64,000 nucleotides of DNA from Ga0077530 sp035565975 (GCA_035565975.1 DATMRT010000045.1:100509-164508), one strand, 5' to 3'; positions 9,293-17,955 are shown, counted from the first letter of the stretch. The notes: generated by a model from the sequence alone, not told the origin. A program made the numbers and translations.

Positions 9293-10081
9293 TCAGCGGC
9301 CCGATTTCTGTTTCTTCGCATCGAAGAATGCCTTGATCGCGGCCTGGGGCTCGCCGGTGGTGTAGGCCTCGGAAATGGCGTCGATACCGGCGTAGACGCC
9401 CTCCTCCACCGAGACGCGCTCCCAACGGTTCATGAGGGCCTTCTGATTACGCACGGCCTTGGGCGTGGCCCGCCCGATGAGGCCGAGCCAGTGGCTCACC
9501 GCGGCATCGAGCCCCGGAGCGGGCACGACCTTCTGGACGAAGCCCATGGCGAGGGCGGCGTCCGCGCCGAAGGTCTCACCCGTGATCAGGATCTCGCGCG
9601 TCTTGCCCCAGCCGATAAGGCCCGGCAGCAGCGCCGCCTCGATAACCGACGGCAGGCCCATGTGGACCTCGGGCATCCCGAAGACCGCATTCCCCGAAGA
9701 GACGCGCATGTCGCAGCTTGCCGCGACCTCGAGCCCGGCGCCGAGGCAGAAGCCGTTGATCCGCGCGATGACAGGCACCGGACATTCCCGGATCGCGAGG
9801 CAGGCCTGATGCAGGCGCGTGATGAAAAGGCGAATGGTATCCGGGTCGGCAGCGCCGAGCTCGCGAAGGTCGGCGCCACCGATGAAAGCCTTGTCGCCGG
9901 CGCCCGTCAGGATGATCGCCCGCAATGAAGCATCGTCCGAAAGCCTTTCGAAAGCTTCACGGAGGCTGATGATCGCGGGCGTCGCGAGGCAGTTGAGCCG
10001 CGGCTGATTATCGATGGTTACAATTGCGACGCACCCGCTCGGGCGCTCCTCGGTCTTCACATGCACGGTGGCTTCGGTCAT
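9293..10081 (-). CDS. Enoyl-CoA hydratase/isomerase family protein
   Basis: A 262-residue crotonase-fold enzyme. The oxyanion-hole region reads KAFIGGADLREL (about residue 64-75). The catalytic region is NGFCLGAGLEVAASCDMR followed by MPEVHMGLPSVIEAALLP, so both glutamates used by hydratases (in GLE and in PEV) are in place. It would act in fatty-acid or aromatic acyl-CoA breakdown in the cytoplasm. The start ATG at 10081 is separated by a single base from a long palindrome and has no ribosome binding site, which suggests the native leader was replaced by the palindromic element. Confidence 0.9.
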   Translation of the reverse strand: MTEATVHVKTEERPSGCVAIVTIDNQPRLNCLATPAIISLREAFERLSDDASLRAIILTGAGDKAFIGGADLRELGAADPDTIRLFITRLHQACLAIRECPVPVIARINGFCLGAGLEVAASCDMRVSSGNAVFGMPEVHMGLPSVIEAALLPGLIGWGKTREILITGETFGADAALAMGFVQKVVPAPGLDAAVSHWLGLIGRATPKAVRNQKALMNRWERVSVEEGVYAGIDAISEAYTTGEPQAAIKAFFDAKKQKSGR

Positions 10082-10082
10082 T

Positions 10083-10160
10083 CTAGTGTCCCGGTTCCGA
10101 AGTTCGCTTGATCTCGACGCTGGTGTCCCGAGCGAACTTCGGAAGCGAAAGGGACACTAG
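10083..10160. repeat. 78-bp palindromic element at the enoyl-CoA hydratase start
   Basis: Outer arms CTAGTGTCCC (10083-10092) and GGGACACTAG (10151-10160) are exact inverses. Inner arms TTCCGAAGTTCGCT (10095-10108) and AGCGAACTTCGGAA (10131-10144) are also exact. The 22-nt loop again contains GTGTCCCG. It looks like a small mobile palindromic element with no coding capacity. It ends one base before the hydratase start codon. Confidence 0.8.
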
Positions 10161-10172
10161 TGTCATAGCTTT

Positions 10173-10250
10173 GCTAATGTGATTCAGATCGAGAAATCCG
10201 CGACACAGTATGCCGCGGAAGTTGGCGAATTTCTCGACCATCACATTAGC
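10173..10250. repeat. Second 78-bp palindrome, next to the first
   Basis: Arms GCTAATGTGAT (10173-10183) plus TCGAGAAAT (10189-10197) pair with ATTTCTCGA (10229-10237) plus ATCACATTAGC (10240-10250). Its arms are lower in GC than the surroundings, and it lies 12 nt after the first palindrome. Together the two fill the region between the hydratase and the following plus-strand gene. The sequence is unrelated to the first palindrome. Confidence 0.75.
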
Positions 10251-10291
10251 CATCCTGCGTGTCTGAAGCCGCACATATGGCAGAAGCCGCA

Positions 10292-10921
10292 ATGCCACTC
10301 CAGAACCGCGTCGCCCCGGACGGCTCGATCGCTGCCATCGCGGCGAGAGGCACCCTGATGGGCAACCGCGGCGGCGCCATTCACAACCCAGACCGCACAC
10401 TCGGGTCCCGCCGCTGGGCGAGCCGCCAGTGGATCTGCTGCCGGCTCGAGTTCAACGGCCGCCGGCGCGCGCTCATGCAGCCGGGCCGCTATACAGAGCT
10501 CTTCTTCCTCGATGAGGCGACCGCTCTCGCCGCGGGGCATCGCCCGTGCGGGGAATGCCGCCGGCAGGATTTCCTCTGGTTCGCGAAGCTCTGGGGCGAG
10601 ACGCATGGCATGAGCGGGCGGGCGATGGCCGAGGACATGGACGCGGTGCTGCACGCTGAGCGCCTGTCCCCCGAGCGTGGAAAGCGCACGTACTACGCGA
10701 CCATCGACACACTGCCCGGCGGGACCTTCATCCTCTGGCAGGGTGCGCCCCACCTCCTGCTCGCCGGCTGGCTCCTGCCGTGGAGTTTCACGGGCTATGG
10801 CACCCCCGTCGAGCGCCCCTCGGCGGGCACAGTCGAAGTGCTGACGCCCCCCTCGATCGTCGCCGTACTTTCGGCCGGTTTCTGCCCCTCACTTCATCCG
10901 ACGGCGCACGCCGTCGATTGA
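10292..10921 (+). CDS. Conserved protein with HRPCGECRR motif, unknown function
   Basis: About 209 residues from the ATG at 10292; in-frame starts at 10277 (ATG) and 10259 (GTG) are possible and no start has a good ribosome site. Notable stretches are RGTLMGNRGGAIHN, RRWASRQWICCRLEFNGRRR, PGRYTELFFLDEATALAAGH and RPCGECRRQDF. The WICC and CGEC cysteine pairs could bind metal. The protein is soluble and has no signal peptide. I recall similar sequences annotated only as hypothetical in alphaproteobacteria and do not assign a function. Residues 135-190 (the KRTYYATIDTLPGGTFI part) look like a small beta domain. Confidence 0.8.
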   Translation: MPLQNRVAPDGSIAAIAARGTLMGNRGGAIHNPDRTLGSRRWASRQWICCRLEFNGRRRALMQPGRYTELFFLDEATALAAGHRPCGECRRQDFLWFAKLWGETHGMSGRAMAEDMDAVLHAERLSPERGKRTYYATIDTLPGGTFILWQGAPHLLLAGWLLPWSFTGYGTPVERPSAGTVEVLTPPSIVAVLSAGFCPSLHPTAHAVD

Positions 10922-10971
10922 GGCGGGCCCAAGCGCCGCCCAGTCACTGGCAAGCTCGCCCGGGGGACCCA

Positions 10972-11811
10972 ATGACACGCTCGTCGCTGAGGCGCACGCT
11001 GCGGCGCGCCTACTGGATTCTTGCTCTCGTTCTGATCGTCTCCCTCGTGGCCAAGCTTGCAAATCATATTCCGGAGCTTGCGGGTTCGCCGGCTGAGCGC
11101 GTGCTCGCCAGCATCTATGACTATCTCAAGGACATGGCGCTGGTGCTCGTCACGGTCGTCGCCGCCTATCTTGCCAATGTTTTCCAGCGGCGCGCGATCT
11201 TCCTCAATGCCCTCAAGGAGGAATGGCGCAACATCGTCAAGGCGAAGTCGGCGCTGTTCACGTTCACGCAGCGCGAGGCGCCGACACGGGAGGAATATTT
11301 CGCCGCCTTCTGCGCGATCTCGGAATCGCTCGACAACATGCGCGCCGTCTACGCGAACGTCGGCGAGACGCGGCGGCAGATCGGCCTGTACCCGTACGCG
11401 CCGCTGCACGACATGCGCCGGGCCTTGCAATCCATCGAGCCCGAAGTCGGCCGGCGCGTCTCGGCCGAGGACCGCAAGCTCGCCCGCGATGCGATCCTGC
11501 AGTCGTTCTACGCGCTGCGTGAAACATTCCTCGAGGAGCTCGATCTCGAAGCCCCCGACAACCCGCTGCTCATCCACAACGGGCGCCGCATGAAGAAGCC
11601 CGGGGCGCCAGGCTGGGCGCGTCGGCGCCAGTCGGGCCAGCATCGCTACCAGGATCGCGTCGCGCCGGCCGACCCGGCCATCACACCGTTCCTGACCGCC
11701 CTCTACGACAAGGAGCAGACGACGGCCAAGCCCTGGCGGGAGGTCATCAAGAAGCCATCCGCCGCGACCGAGGCGCGACCGCCTGCCGTGGAGGCGCCCG
11801 CGCAGACATGA
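10972..11811 (+). CDS. Two-helix inner-membrane protein of unknown function (279 aa)
   Basis: The ATG at 10972 follows GGGGGACCCA, a good ribosome binding site; the longer open frame upstream overlaps the previous gene and is not used. Helix 1 is about residues 14-30 (YWILALVLIVSLVAKL) and helix 2 about 52-70 (MALVLVTVVAAYLANVF). The rest is cytoplasmic and helical, with FLNALKEEWRNIVKAKSALF and many Arg/Glu residues, and ends in a Pro/Ala-rich tail. The composition resembles its neighbours. No family is recognised. It converges on the J-domain gene. Confidence 0.75.
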   Translation: MTRSSLRRTLRRAYWILALVLIVSLVAKLANHIPELAGSPAERVLASIYDYLKDMALVLVTVVAAYLANVFQRRAIFLNALKEEWRNIVKAKSALFTFTQREAPTREEYFAAFCAISESLDNMRAVYANVGETRRQIGLYPYAPLHDMRRALQSIEPEVGRRVSAEDRKLARDAILQSFYALRETFLEELDLEAPDNPLLIHNGRRMKKPGAPGWARRRQSGQHRYQDRVAPADPAITPFLTALYDKEQTTAKPWREVIKKPSAATEARPPAVEAPAQT

Positions 11812-11850
11812 GAGCCTGGCGGCACACGTGACAACGAACGGCGCGCGGCC

Positions 11851-12393
11851 TTACCGCGCCGGCGACGAATAGATCGGCGTAATCTTCTGCACGACCTTCT
11901 GGCGGACTTCCTGATGCGGCGTCTCCAGCGCCGAGAAGGCGGCGTTGACGCGCCGTGCCATGCCTTCGAGGTAGGATCGCACCTCGTCCGGCAGATCGGC
12001 GTTGGCATAGCGGTCGGGATGGTAGACCTTGGCCTTACGCAGGTAGGCGCTGCGAACGTCCTCGTAGGGCGCGCCGAGGGGCAACCCGAGGATCGCGTGC
12101 GGATCGAAGCCGTCCGCGTCGCGCATCCGCGCGAGCGTCTGGCCGCGGCCGGGGCTGATCAGGCGCACGCCGGCGATTGCATGCTTGGCGAGATACTGGC
12201 GGGGCCCGTCGAATTCCTCGAACTCGACAAACGGCGCCGTGCCGTTGAGCACATCCGCGAGCGAGCGGGCCTGAGGCACCGCTATGCGGCCCTTCACTTC
12301 GGAGCCATCCGTCAGAGAGAGCGCGACGGCGACGCCCGACGAGGCGGCTTCCGCCGATCCGCTGCCGCTGTCCACTCTGCCGCGCTCGAACAT
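11851..12393 (-). CDS. J-domain-containing protein
   Basis: About 180 residues. The C-terminal half is a J domain: FDPHAILGLPLGAPYEDVRSAY, then the HPD tripeptide (about residues 125-127) in KVYHPDRY, then the closing helix RRVNAAFSAL. HPD is the contact that stimulates DnaK-type ATPases. The N-terminal half (about 15-100) looks like a small beta domain with VALSLTDGSEVKGRIAVPQ, similar to the domain found before J domains in other alphaproteobacterial proteins. The frame is open 75 bases further upstream; the ATG at 12393 is chosen because the domain begins soon after it. There is no zinc-finger or DnaJ C-terminal part. Confidence 0.88.
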   Translation of the reverse strand: MFERGRVDSGSGSAEAASSGVAVALSLTDGSEVKGRIAVPQARSLADVLNGTAPFVEFEEFDGPRQYLAKHAIAGVRLISPGRGQTLARMRDADGFDPHAILGLPLGAPYEDVRSAYLRKAKVYHPDRYANADLPDEVRSYLEGMARRVNAAFSALETPHQEVRQKVVQKITPIYSSPAR

Positions 12394-12784
12394 GTGCCGA
12401 TTTCCGAAAACTGTTCCATTTGAGAGCACGGCCGCGTGCTCCCGCTCGCAATCGCAAGAACCGTGCAAGGAATTCTCAACCTATTGCGCGCCCGCCGTCC
12501 GCCCAAAGACGGGAATGCGGCTTTAGACGGGAGCGCGGGTTCGCGCGCAACCACGAGCTGCGATCGCTATTAACAGTTGCTGTAGCACTTCGTTTGAATA
12601 TGCCGCCGATAAGGTGGAAAAGCTTTGGATTGAGCTTTGGGGATAAGCCGTTGCGCCCACTGTGGCCTTCGAGAGCCCTGACGTGACTGCAAACACACAC
12701 CCGAGCGGCATCGAATTCTAAGGGGCTTGAAAGATTTAACAATTGGTTACGAATCGCCTACCGCTGGTAAGCGAGAGGAGTCTC

Positions 12785-12868
12785 ATGTTGTGGTTGCGTT
12801 GCCTGTCGGACCGTATCGACCGCCTGTGCAAAAGCTTGCCGTCTAGCGGCGATGGCGAGTGTGCATAA
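12785..12868 (+). CDS. Possible 27-residue small protein or leader peptide
   Basis: ATG at 12785 follows GAGAGGAGTCTC, the best Shine-Dalgarno sequence in this otherwise gene-free stretch, and opens a 27-codon frame (MLWLRCLSDRIDRL at the start) ending TAA at 12866-12868. The peptide is Leu/Arg/Cys-rich and has no known match I can name. It lies about 240 bases upstream of the membrane protein gene at 13106 and could be a leader, an independent small protein or chance. The rest of 12394-13105 shows no other gene. Confidence 0.35.
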   Translation: MLWLRCLSDRIDRLCKSLPSSGDGECA

Positions 12869-13105
12869 GTCGAACCGGTCCGCACCCGTTCAGATCGAAT
12901 GCCGAACCGCTGCGCGTCCGGCCAAACCGATTGAAGTCGGTCTGGAGCTCACCGATCCGCAGCAGAACGAGGCGACATGTCGAGGGACTGTCTCCTTAGC
13001 GGCAATGAACGGCCCGGCCTGAACCTCTCTGTGTCGAAGGTCCGCTCGGCCGGCACTTTCTTGCCCGCGTAGGCTGGCCCCAAACGTTAGGGGGCATTTG
13101 AAACG

Positions 13106-14461
13106 ATGAGACACGTTCTAGGTATCCTAGGCGTGCTGGCAGCAAGCGTGTTGCTTGCTGTGTCCGCCGCCATGAACTGGCGCTTCGGATACAGTCTTGG
13201 AATGACTGCATTCGACGGGCTGATCTACGGAGCGGCCAGCGCCGCTGCCGACTGCCTGAAGGCGCTCATACCCTTCTTCTTATTTGCAGCCATACGAAAC
13301 CGGATGTGGTCCCAGGCGGCCGCATCGGCGGTCGTATGGGTGGTGGTCACAGCCTATTCGCTGACCTCCGCCCTGGGACACGCTGCCCTGAACCGGCTCG
13401 ACACGACTGGGCAGCGCGCCCAGCAGACGGCCGTCTATCAGGACATGCGCGCCGACATCAAACGGATGGAGGAGCAGGTGAGCTGGATTCCCCAGCATCG
13501 CCCCGCCGCCACCGTGTCCAGCGAGATGGACGGTCTCAAGACCCAGATCTACTGGAGCCGGACCAAGGGCTGCAGCAACGTCGTCGGTCGCTACAATCGT
13601 GACTTCTGCCAGAAGTTCCACGCGCTCTCTGCCGAGCACGCCAACGCCGTCCAGGCGGAGGAACTCGGCAAGAAGATCATGAGCGTGAAGGCGGAGCTGG
13701 CGAAGTCCGGCGAGGCACATACCGCCCTGACGGCAGCTGATCCGCAGGCCGCGATGCTCGCCAAGATCGGCGGTCTCGTCTTTGCGGGTCTGAAGGTCGA
13801 TGACGTGCAGATGGCGCTCACGATCTTCATCGCCTTGCTGCTCGAAGTCGGTTCGGGCTTCGGGATGTACGTGGCCTTCAGCCAGTGGCGCCTGCACGAT
13901 GCCTTGCACAACCCCAAGGTGGCATCCGCTGCCTCGGTTGGCCGGGCTGCAGCCGCCATGCCGCTCGATGTCCAGGTCCAAGCTCCGGCCGCTATGCCGG
14001 TCGCTGCCGAGGCCTCGGATACGCCGGCCATCGCCGCCGCGGCGCCAGCCGCATTGTCGGTCGGACCGCCTGTCCAGGCTATCGCGGCCACACCTCCGGC
14101 ACCTGCCGTCATCACGCCGCCGGCCACTACGGCCAACGACAACACCGACCGGGCACTTCCCATGCAGCGCATGGTCGCCCCGGAAAGCGACGTCGAACGC
14201 TTCAACAGGGAGAAGATCGAGCACGAGGAAGGTGCGACCATCACCTACAACGACGTCTATGCAGCTTACTGTCAGTGGTGCGAGGAGAAAGGAAAGGAAC
14301 CGCTCGCGCAGCCGACCTTCGGTAGAGAGTTCGGCGAGCTGAAAGGAATTCGGAAAGAGAAGATCGCGGGCCGCGTCCGCTACATCGGAATTGCGGTCCA
14401 GGGCGCAACGGAGACCACGGAGGATAAGAACCCGACGGTCCCGATCGTTCGCGCTGCCTAG
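13106..14461 (+). CDS. Membrane protein with a primase-type winged-helix C-terminus
   Basis: A 451-residue protein. The first third has three hydrophobic helices (about 4-22, 38-62, 70-92), then a helical soluble part with Cys pairs (KGCSNVV, RDFCQKF), and a fourth helix near 235-258 (ALTIFIALLLEVGSGFGMYV). A Pro/Ala-rich linker spans about 270-345. The end (about 365-440) reads ITYNDVYAAYCQWCEEKGKE, then PTFGREFGELKGIRKEKI, then RYIGI, the pattern of the winged helix at the C-terminus of D5/P4-type phage and plasmid primase-helicases. There is no helicase domain. A DNA-binding domain tethered to the membrane is inferred. GGGGG lies about 16 nt before the ATG. Confidence 0.8.
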   Translation: MRHVLGILGVLAASVLLAVSAAMNWRFGYSLGMTAFDGLIYGAASAAADCLKALIPFFLFAAIRNRMWSQAAASAVVWVVVTAYSLTSALGHAALNRLDTTGQRAQQTAVYQDMRADIKRMEEQVSWIPQHRPAATVSSEMDGLKTQIYWSRTKGCSNVVGRYNRDFCQKFHALSAEHANAVQAEELGKKIMSVKAELAKSGEAHTALTAADPQAAMLAKIGGLVFAGLKVDDVQMALTIFIALLLEVGSGFGMYVAFSQWRLHDALHNPKVASAASVGRAAAAMPLDVQVQAPAAMPVAAEASDTPAIAAAAPAALSVGPPVQAIAATPPAPAVITPPATTANDNTDRALPMQRMVAPESDVERFNREKIEHEEGATITYNDVYAAYCQWCEEKGKEPLAQPTFGREFGELKGIRKEKIAGRVRYIGIAVQGATETTEDKNPTVPIVRAA

Positions 14462-14477
14462 GGCAGCTTCTTGAAGA

Positions 14478-14512
14478 TGAAAAAGGGTCGCTTCGGCGGC
14501 CCTTTTTTTATT
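14478..14512 (+). terminator. Rho-independent terminator after the membrane/winged-helix gene
   Basis: AAAAAGGGTCGC, loop TTCG, then GCGGCCCTTTTTTT begins about 17 nt after the stop codon at 14461. The stem is GC-rich with a UUCG tetraloop and a long T-tract, a textbook intrinsic terminator. Confidence 0.85.
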
Positions 14513-14610
14513 GGCCGCGGGCTGCTGGGAAGAGGTGCTTTGCAACCCTGTGCGGTACCATGCCCGCGGCGGCCTTGAACGCGACGGCGGAGTTCGGAAC
14601 GCGGGATGCT

Positions 14611-14694
14611 TCGCGCCTGCGGCGCGACGGGGACCAGTCCCCGAACCCCTGCCGGGAGGGAACACCCTCCCGGACCCACCCGCCTTTATGACTT
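14611..14694 (+). repeat. Three-hairpin repeat, copy B
   Basis: Stem-loops TCGCGCCTGCGGCGCGA, GGGGACCAGTCCCC and CCGGGAGGGAACACCCTCCCGG in a row, ending GACCCACCCGCCTTTATGA. It has the same order and ending as the copy at 2302-2383. With copy C it fills the gene-free stretch 14513-14895. Confidence 0.75.
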
Positions 14695-14759
14695 TGCTTA
14701 TTTGACGCGCGCCCCTTCATCCGACGTCGCGAAGAAGGAGCGTCCTTGCCGCGTACTTT

Positions 14760-14840
14760 AAAAATGATGAAGGACGGGGGCTCCGGGGGTGTCCCCCGGT
14801 TGGGTTACAGGGCGAAAGCCCTGTTCGCGCCGAAGGCGTG
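14760..14840 (-). repeat. Three-hairpin repeat, copy C
   Basis: Read on the minus strand: CGCCTTCGGCG, then AGGGCTTTCGCCCT, then CCGGGGGACACCCCCGG, followed by AGCCCCCGTCCTTCAT. It faces copy B tail to tail. It lies just downstream of the minus-strand gene at 14896-15342, where it could serve as that gene's terminator. Confidence 0.75.
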
Positions 14841-14895
14841 ACGGCCCCGAGCAAGCGCCGCGCCCGCACGCTCCGTCGGTCAATCGACTGCGATG

Positions 14896-15342
14896 TCAGG
14901 CGGACTGATGCGCGCTGTCGAAGGCGACTTCCGCCAGCACAGCGTTGCCGGCGAGCCCGTTCTCGATGTCGAACGCGACACGTGCCCGTTCGGCGGCGGA
15001 GCTGCGCTCGATGCGGAAGTGCACCTCGTTGGCACCGAGAGTCGCGCCAATCTGGCGAACTCGCGCGAGATTGAGCGAGCGCGCTTTGCTGTCGAGCGTG
15101 CCCACGCGAAGCACCTGCGCAACACCACCGGCATCGCGATGGAGGAGCAGATAAGTTGCTTCTGGGAGCTCCGGGCAGAACAGCAGGCTCGAAACAGTAT
15201 GAGCGTAGACGGTGCCGGATGCACCGCGCCAAGCCTGCTGGCTCGGTACGATGCCCGCAGTATCGGGCGTATGACGCGCGGAAGCGGCATCCCGCCGTTC
15301 CTTCACGCGCTTTTTCACGCCCTCTGTCCGACGCACGGCCAT
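14896..15342 (-). CDS. Conserved protein of unknown function (148 aa)
   Basis: About 148 residues from the ATG at 15342. The N-terminal 30 residues are basic and probably disordered (MAVRRTEGVKKRVKERR). The rest contains SGTVYAHTVSSLLFCPEL, ATYLLLHRDAGGVAQVLRVG and ARVRQIGATLGANEVHFRIE, a mixed alpha/beta domain recalling hypothetical proteins in Hyphomicrobiales. The opposite strand is also open over the same span, but its translation is unlike a folded protein and the minus frame shows better codon use. It lies downstream of nrdJ on the same strand after a 237-bp gap in which I see nothing else. Confidence 0.65.
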   Translation of the reverse strand: MAVRRTEGVKKRVKERRDAASARHTPDTAGIVPSQQAWRGASGTVYAHTVSSLLFCPELPEATYLLLHRDAGGVAQVLRVGTLDSKARSLNLARVRQIGATLGANEVHFRIERSSAAERARVAFDIENGLAGNAVLAEVAFDSAHQSA

Positions 15343-15579
15343 CTCGATACTCTCAAAACACAACAGCACGCCTAAGCTGCCGAAGCCGGCGCGCACCAAC
15401 AATGACTTCCAACGCTGAACGCACAGGGCCGCTCAGCGGCTCCTGAGAAGTTCGTCGTATACGCATATTATTCAAGTTCGAAAATCCCAGATCACGTGGT
15501 TTTGTTAATGCACCACGGTCCTGTGGCGCATTGGCTACACTTTGCTCTGGCCGAGTACTACGCCTCACAACACTCTCCC

Positions 15580-17955
15580 CTAGCCGCAGGTCGAATAGCC
15601 GCAATCGAGGCAGAGGTGGCAGCCCTCCTGCGGAAGGAATTGATTCCCCTGGCATTTCGGACAGCGCCGGCGGCTCGAGAAATCCTGGTTTGACGATCGC
15701 GTTCGCAAGGGCGTCCATGACACGCCACCGGCTGAAGGCTGAGGTGACAGCTCCACCGCCAGGGCCTTGGGCGGCGTGGGGGCATCCTGCCGGCCATCGC
15801 CGCGGCCCTCCTGCGGTGCCAGAAAGCCGATGCGGATCATATGGGCCTCGATGATCTCGCCGATGGCCGCGAGAAGGCTCGGCACGTAGCGCCCGCCCAT
15901 CCACTGCCCGCCCTGGGGATCGAAGACCGCCTTCAGCTCCTCGACGACGAACGTCACGTCACCGCCACGGCGGAAGACGGCGCTGATCATTCGCGTCAGG
16001 GCGACCGTCCAGGCATAGTGCTCGAGGTTCTTGGTATTGATGAAGATTTCGAAGGGGCGGCGGCGGCCCTCGCGCTCGATATCGTTCATCGTCACGTAGA
16101 TGGCGTGATCGCTCGCCTGCCACTTGAGTTTGTAGGTGAAGCCCGGCAGCACCGGATCGCGCTCGAGCGGGCGCGACATGTAGACGACATCGCCCGTGCG
16201 CGACGGCGCGGGCGTGGCAGTCGCGGGCGCAGTGGCAACAGCCGGCGCCGCTTCGAGCACGGCGCCGGTCACCGCATTGGGCCGGTACGTCGTGCAGCCC
16301 TTGAGACCGAGCGCATAGGCCTCGGTATAAATGCTCTCGAAGGCCTCGAAGGGAATGTCGACCGGACAGTTGATGGTCTTCGAGATCGCGCTGTCGACAT
16401 GCTTCTGGAGGGCAGCCTGCATGGCGAGATGGGCGGCAGGAGCCAGCATGTGCGCCGTGACGAAGGCAGCCGGCAGCGGCGCATCGGCGCCCGCGTGCTG
16501 GCGGAAACGGCGATAGGCGAAGTCCTCGACGCTCTCCTCGCTGAAGCTCTCGCCGGCGCCGCGCACGCGACGCTTGTAGGCGAGGTCGAAGATCGGCTCG
16601 ATGCCGCTCGAGACATTGCCGGCCAGCAGCGAGATCGTGCCCGTTGGTGCGATCGACGTCAGGCAGCCATTGCGGATGCCGTGCTTGGCGATCGACTGGC
16701 GTACGTGTTCGGGAAGGCGCACGACGTTGGGCGCGGCGAGGAACGCCTGCGCATCGTAGAGCGGAAACGTGCCCTTCTCGGCGGCGATCTCGGCGCTGGC
16801 GCCATAAGCGAGGGCCGCGATCTGGGCCATGAGCCGCTCGGCGAGCGCGCGGGCCTCGGGCGAGTCGTATCTCAAGCCGCACATGGCAAGGGCATCCCCG
16901 AGACCGGTGATGCCGAGACCGATGCGCCGCTTGGCCTTGGCTTCGCGACGCTGCGCCTCGAGCGGGTAGTGCGAGAGGTCGATCATGTTGTCGAGGAAGC
17001 GCACCGCAACCGGCACCAGCTCGGCCAACCGTGCCTCGTCGATGTGCGCGATGGCCGTGAAGGGGTCGCGCACGAGCGCGGCGAGATTGATCGAGCCGAG
17101 CAGGCACGCGCCATAAGGCGGCAGCGGCTGCTCACCGCACGGGTTGGTCGCGCGGATGTCCTCGCAGTAGGCGAGGTTGTTCAGGGCATTGACGCGATCG
17201 ATGAAGATCACGCCGGGCTCGGCATAGTCGTAGGTCGCGCGCATGATGCGCTCCCAGAGCGCGCGGGCGCGCACCGTGCGATAGACCGTGCCCTCGAAAG
17301 TCAGCGCCCAGGTATCGTCGCGCGCGACGGCATCCATGAAGGCGTCGGTGACGAGCACCGAGAGATTGAAGTTCCTGAGGCGCGCCGGATCGGACTTGGC
17401 ATCGATGAAGGTCTCGATATCGGGATGGTCACAGCGCATGGTGCCCATCATGGCGCCGCGCCTCTGGCCGGCGGACATGATGGTCTTGCACATGGCATCC
17501 CACACATCCATGAAGCTGACCGGCCCCGACGCACCGGCGCCCACGCTCTTCACGAGCGCGCCCATGGGCCTCAGCGTCGAGAAGTCATGGCCGATGCCGC
17601 CGCCCTTCTGCATGGTGAGGGCGGCTTCCTTCACGTTCTCGAAGATGGAGCCGAGATCGTCCCCGATCGGCCCCATGACAAAGCAGTTGAAGAGCGTGAC
17701 GTCACGGCTCGAACCGGCGCCGGCGATGATGCGGCCCGCGGGCAGGAACTGAAAATCCGTGAGCGCATCCAGGAAGCGCTTCTGCCAGTGCTTGCGAGCG
17801 CGCGCCTTCTCGGCTCCGGCCCCGGCCGCAGCGAGCCGCGCCCAGGTCTCCTCGACGCCCGCTTCGAGGGCCGAGCCGTCAGCCGACTTCAGGCGATACT
17901 TCGCATCCCAGATGAACCGGGAAATCGCCGGTATTTCTGTACGTTCGCTGACCAT
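15580..17955 (-). CDS. nrdJ: Adenosylcobalamin-dependent (class II) ribonucleotide reductase
   Basis: A 791-residue enzyme making deoxyribonucleotides with a B12-derived radical, so it needs no oxygen and no small subunit. Visible are FNCFVMGPIGDD (first redox Cys), MQKGGGIGHDFS, NPCGEQPLPPYGACLLGSIN (with the thiyl-radical Cys), APTGTISLLAG and, near 590-600, LKGCTTYRPNA. The last 25 residues form a Cys-rich end (CPKC ... CLDCGYSTCG) for redox or zinc. Many relatives in this order carry a much longer NrdJ of over 1,200 residues, so this may be a second, shorter form. A strong promoter with an adjoining LexA-type box lies upstream. Confidence 0.95.
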   Translation of the reverse strand: MVSERTEIPAISRFIWDAKYRLKSADGSALEAGVEETWARLAAAGAGAEKARARKHWQKRFLDALTDFQFLPAGRIIAGAGSSRDVTLFNCFVMGPIGDDLGSIFENVKEAALTMQKGGGIGHDFSTLRPMGALVKSVGAGASGPVSFMDVWDAMCKTIMSAGQRRGAMMGTMRCDHPDIETFIDAKSDPARLRNFNLSVLVTDAFMDAVARDDTWALTFEGTVYRTVRARALWERIMRATYDYAEPGVIFIDRVNALNNLAYCEDIRATNPCGEQPLPPYGACLLGSINLAALVRDPFTAIAHIDEARLAELVPVAVRFLDNMIDLSHYPLEAQRREAKAKRRIGLGITGLGDALAMCGLRYDSPEARALAERLMAQIAALAYGASAEIAAEKGTFPLYDAQAFLAAPNVVRLPEHVRQSIAKHGIRNGCLTSIAPTGTISLLAGNVSSGIEPIFDLAYKRRVRGAGESFSEESVEDFAYRRFRQHAGADAPLPAAFVTAHMLAPAAHLAMQAALQKHVDSAISKTINCPVDIPFEAFESIYTEAYALGLKGCTTYRPNAVTGAVLEAAPAVATAPATATPAPSRTGDVVYMSRPLERDPVLPGFTYKLKWQASDHAIYVTMNDIEREGRRRPFEIFINTKNLEHYAWTVALTRMISAVFRRGGDVTFVVEELKAVFDPQGGQWMGGRYVPSLLAAIGEIIEAHMIRIGFLAPQEGRGDGRQDAPTPPKALAVELSPQPSAGGVSWTPLRTRSSNQDFSSRRRCPKCQGNQFLPQEGCHLCLDCGYSTCG

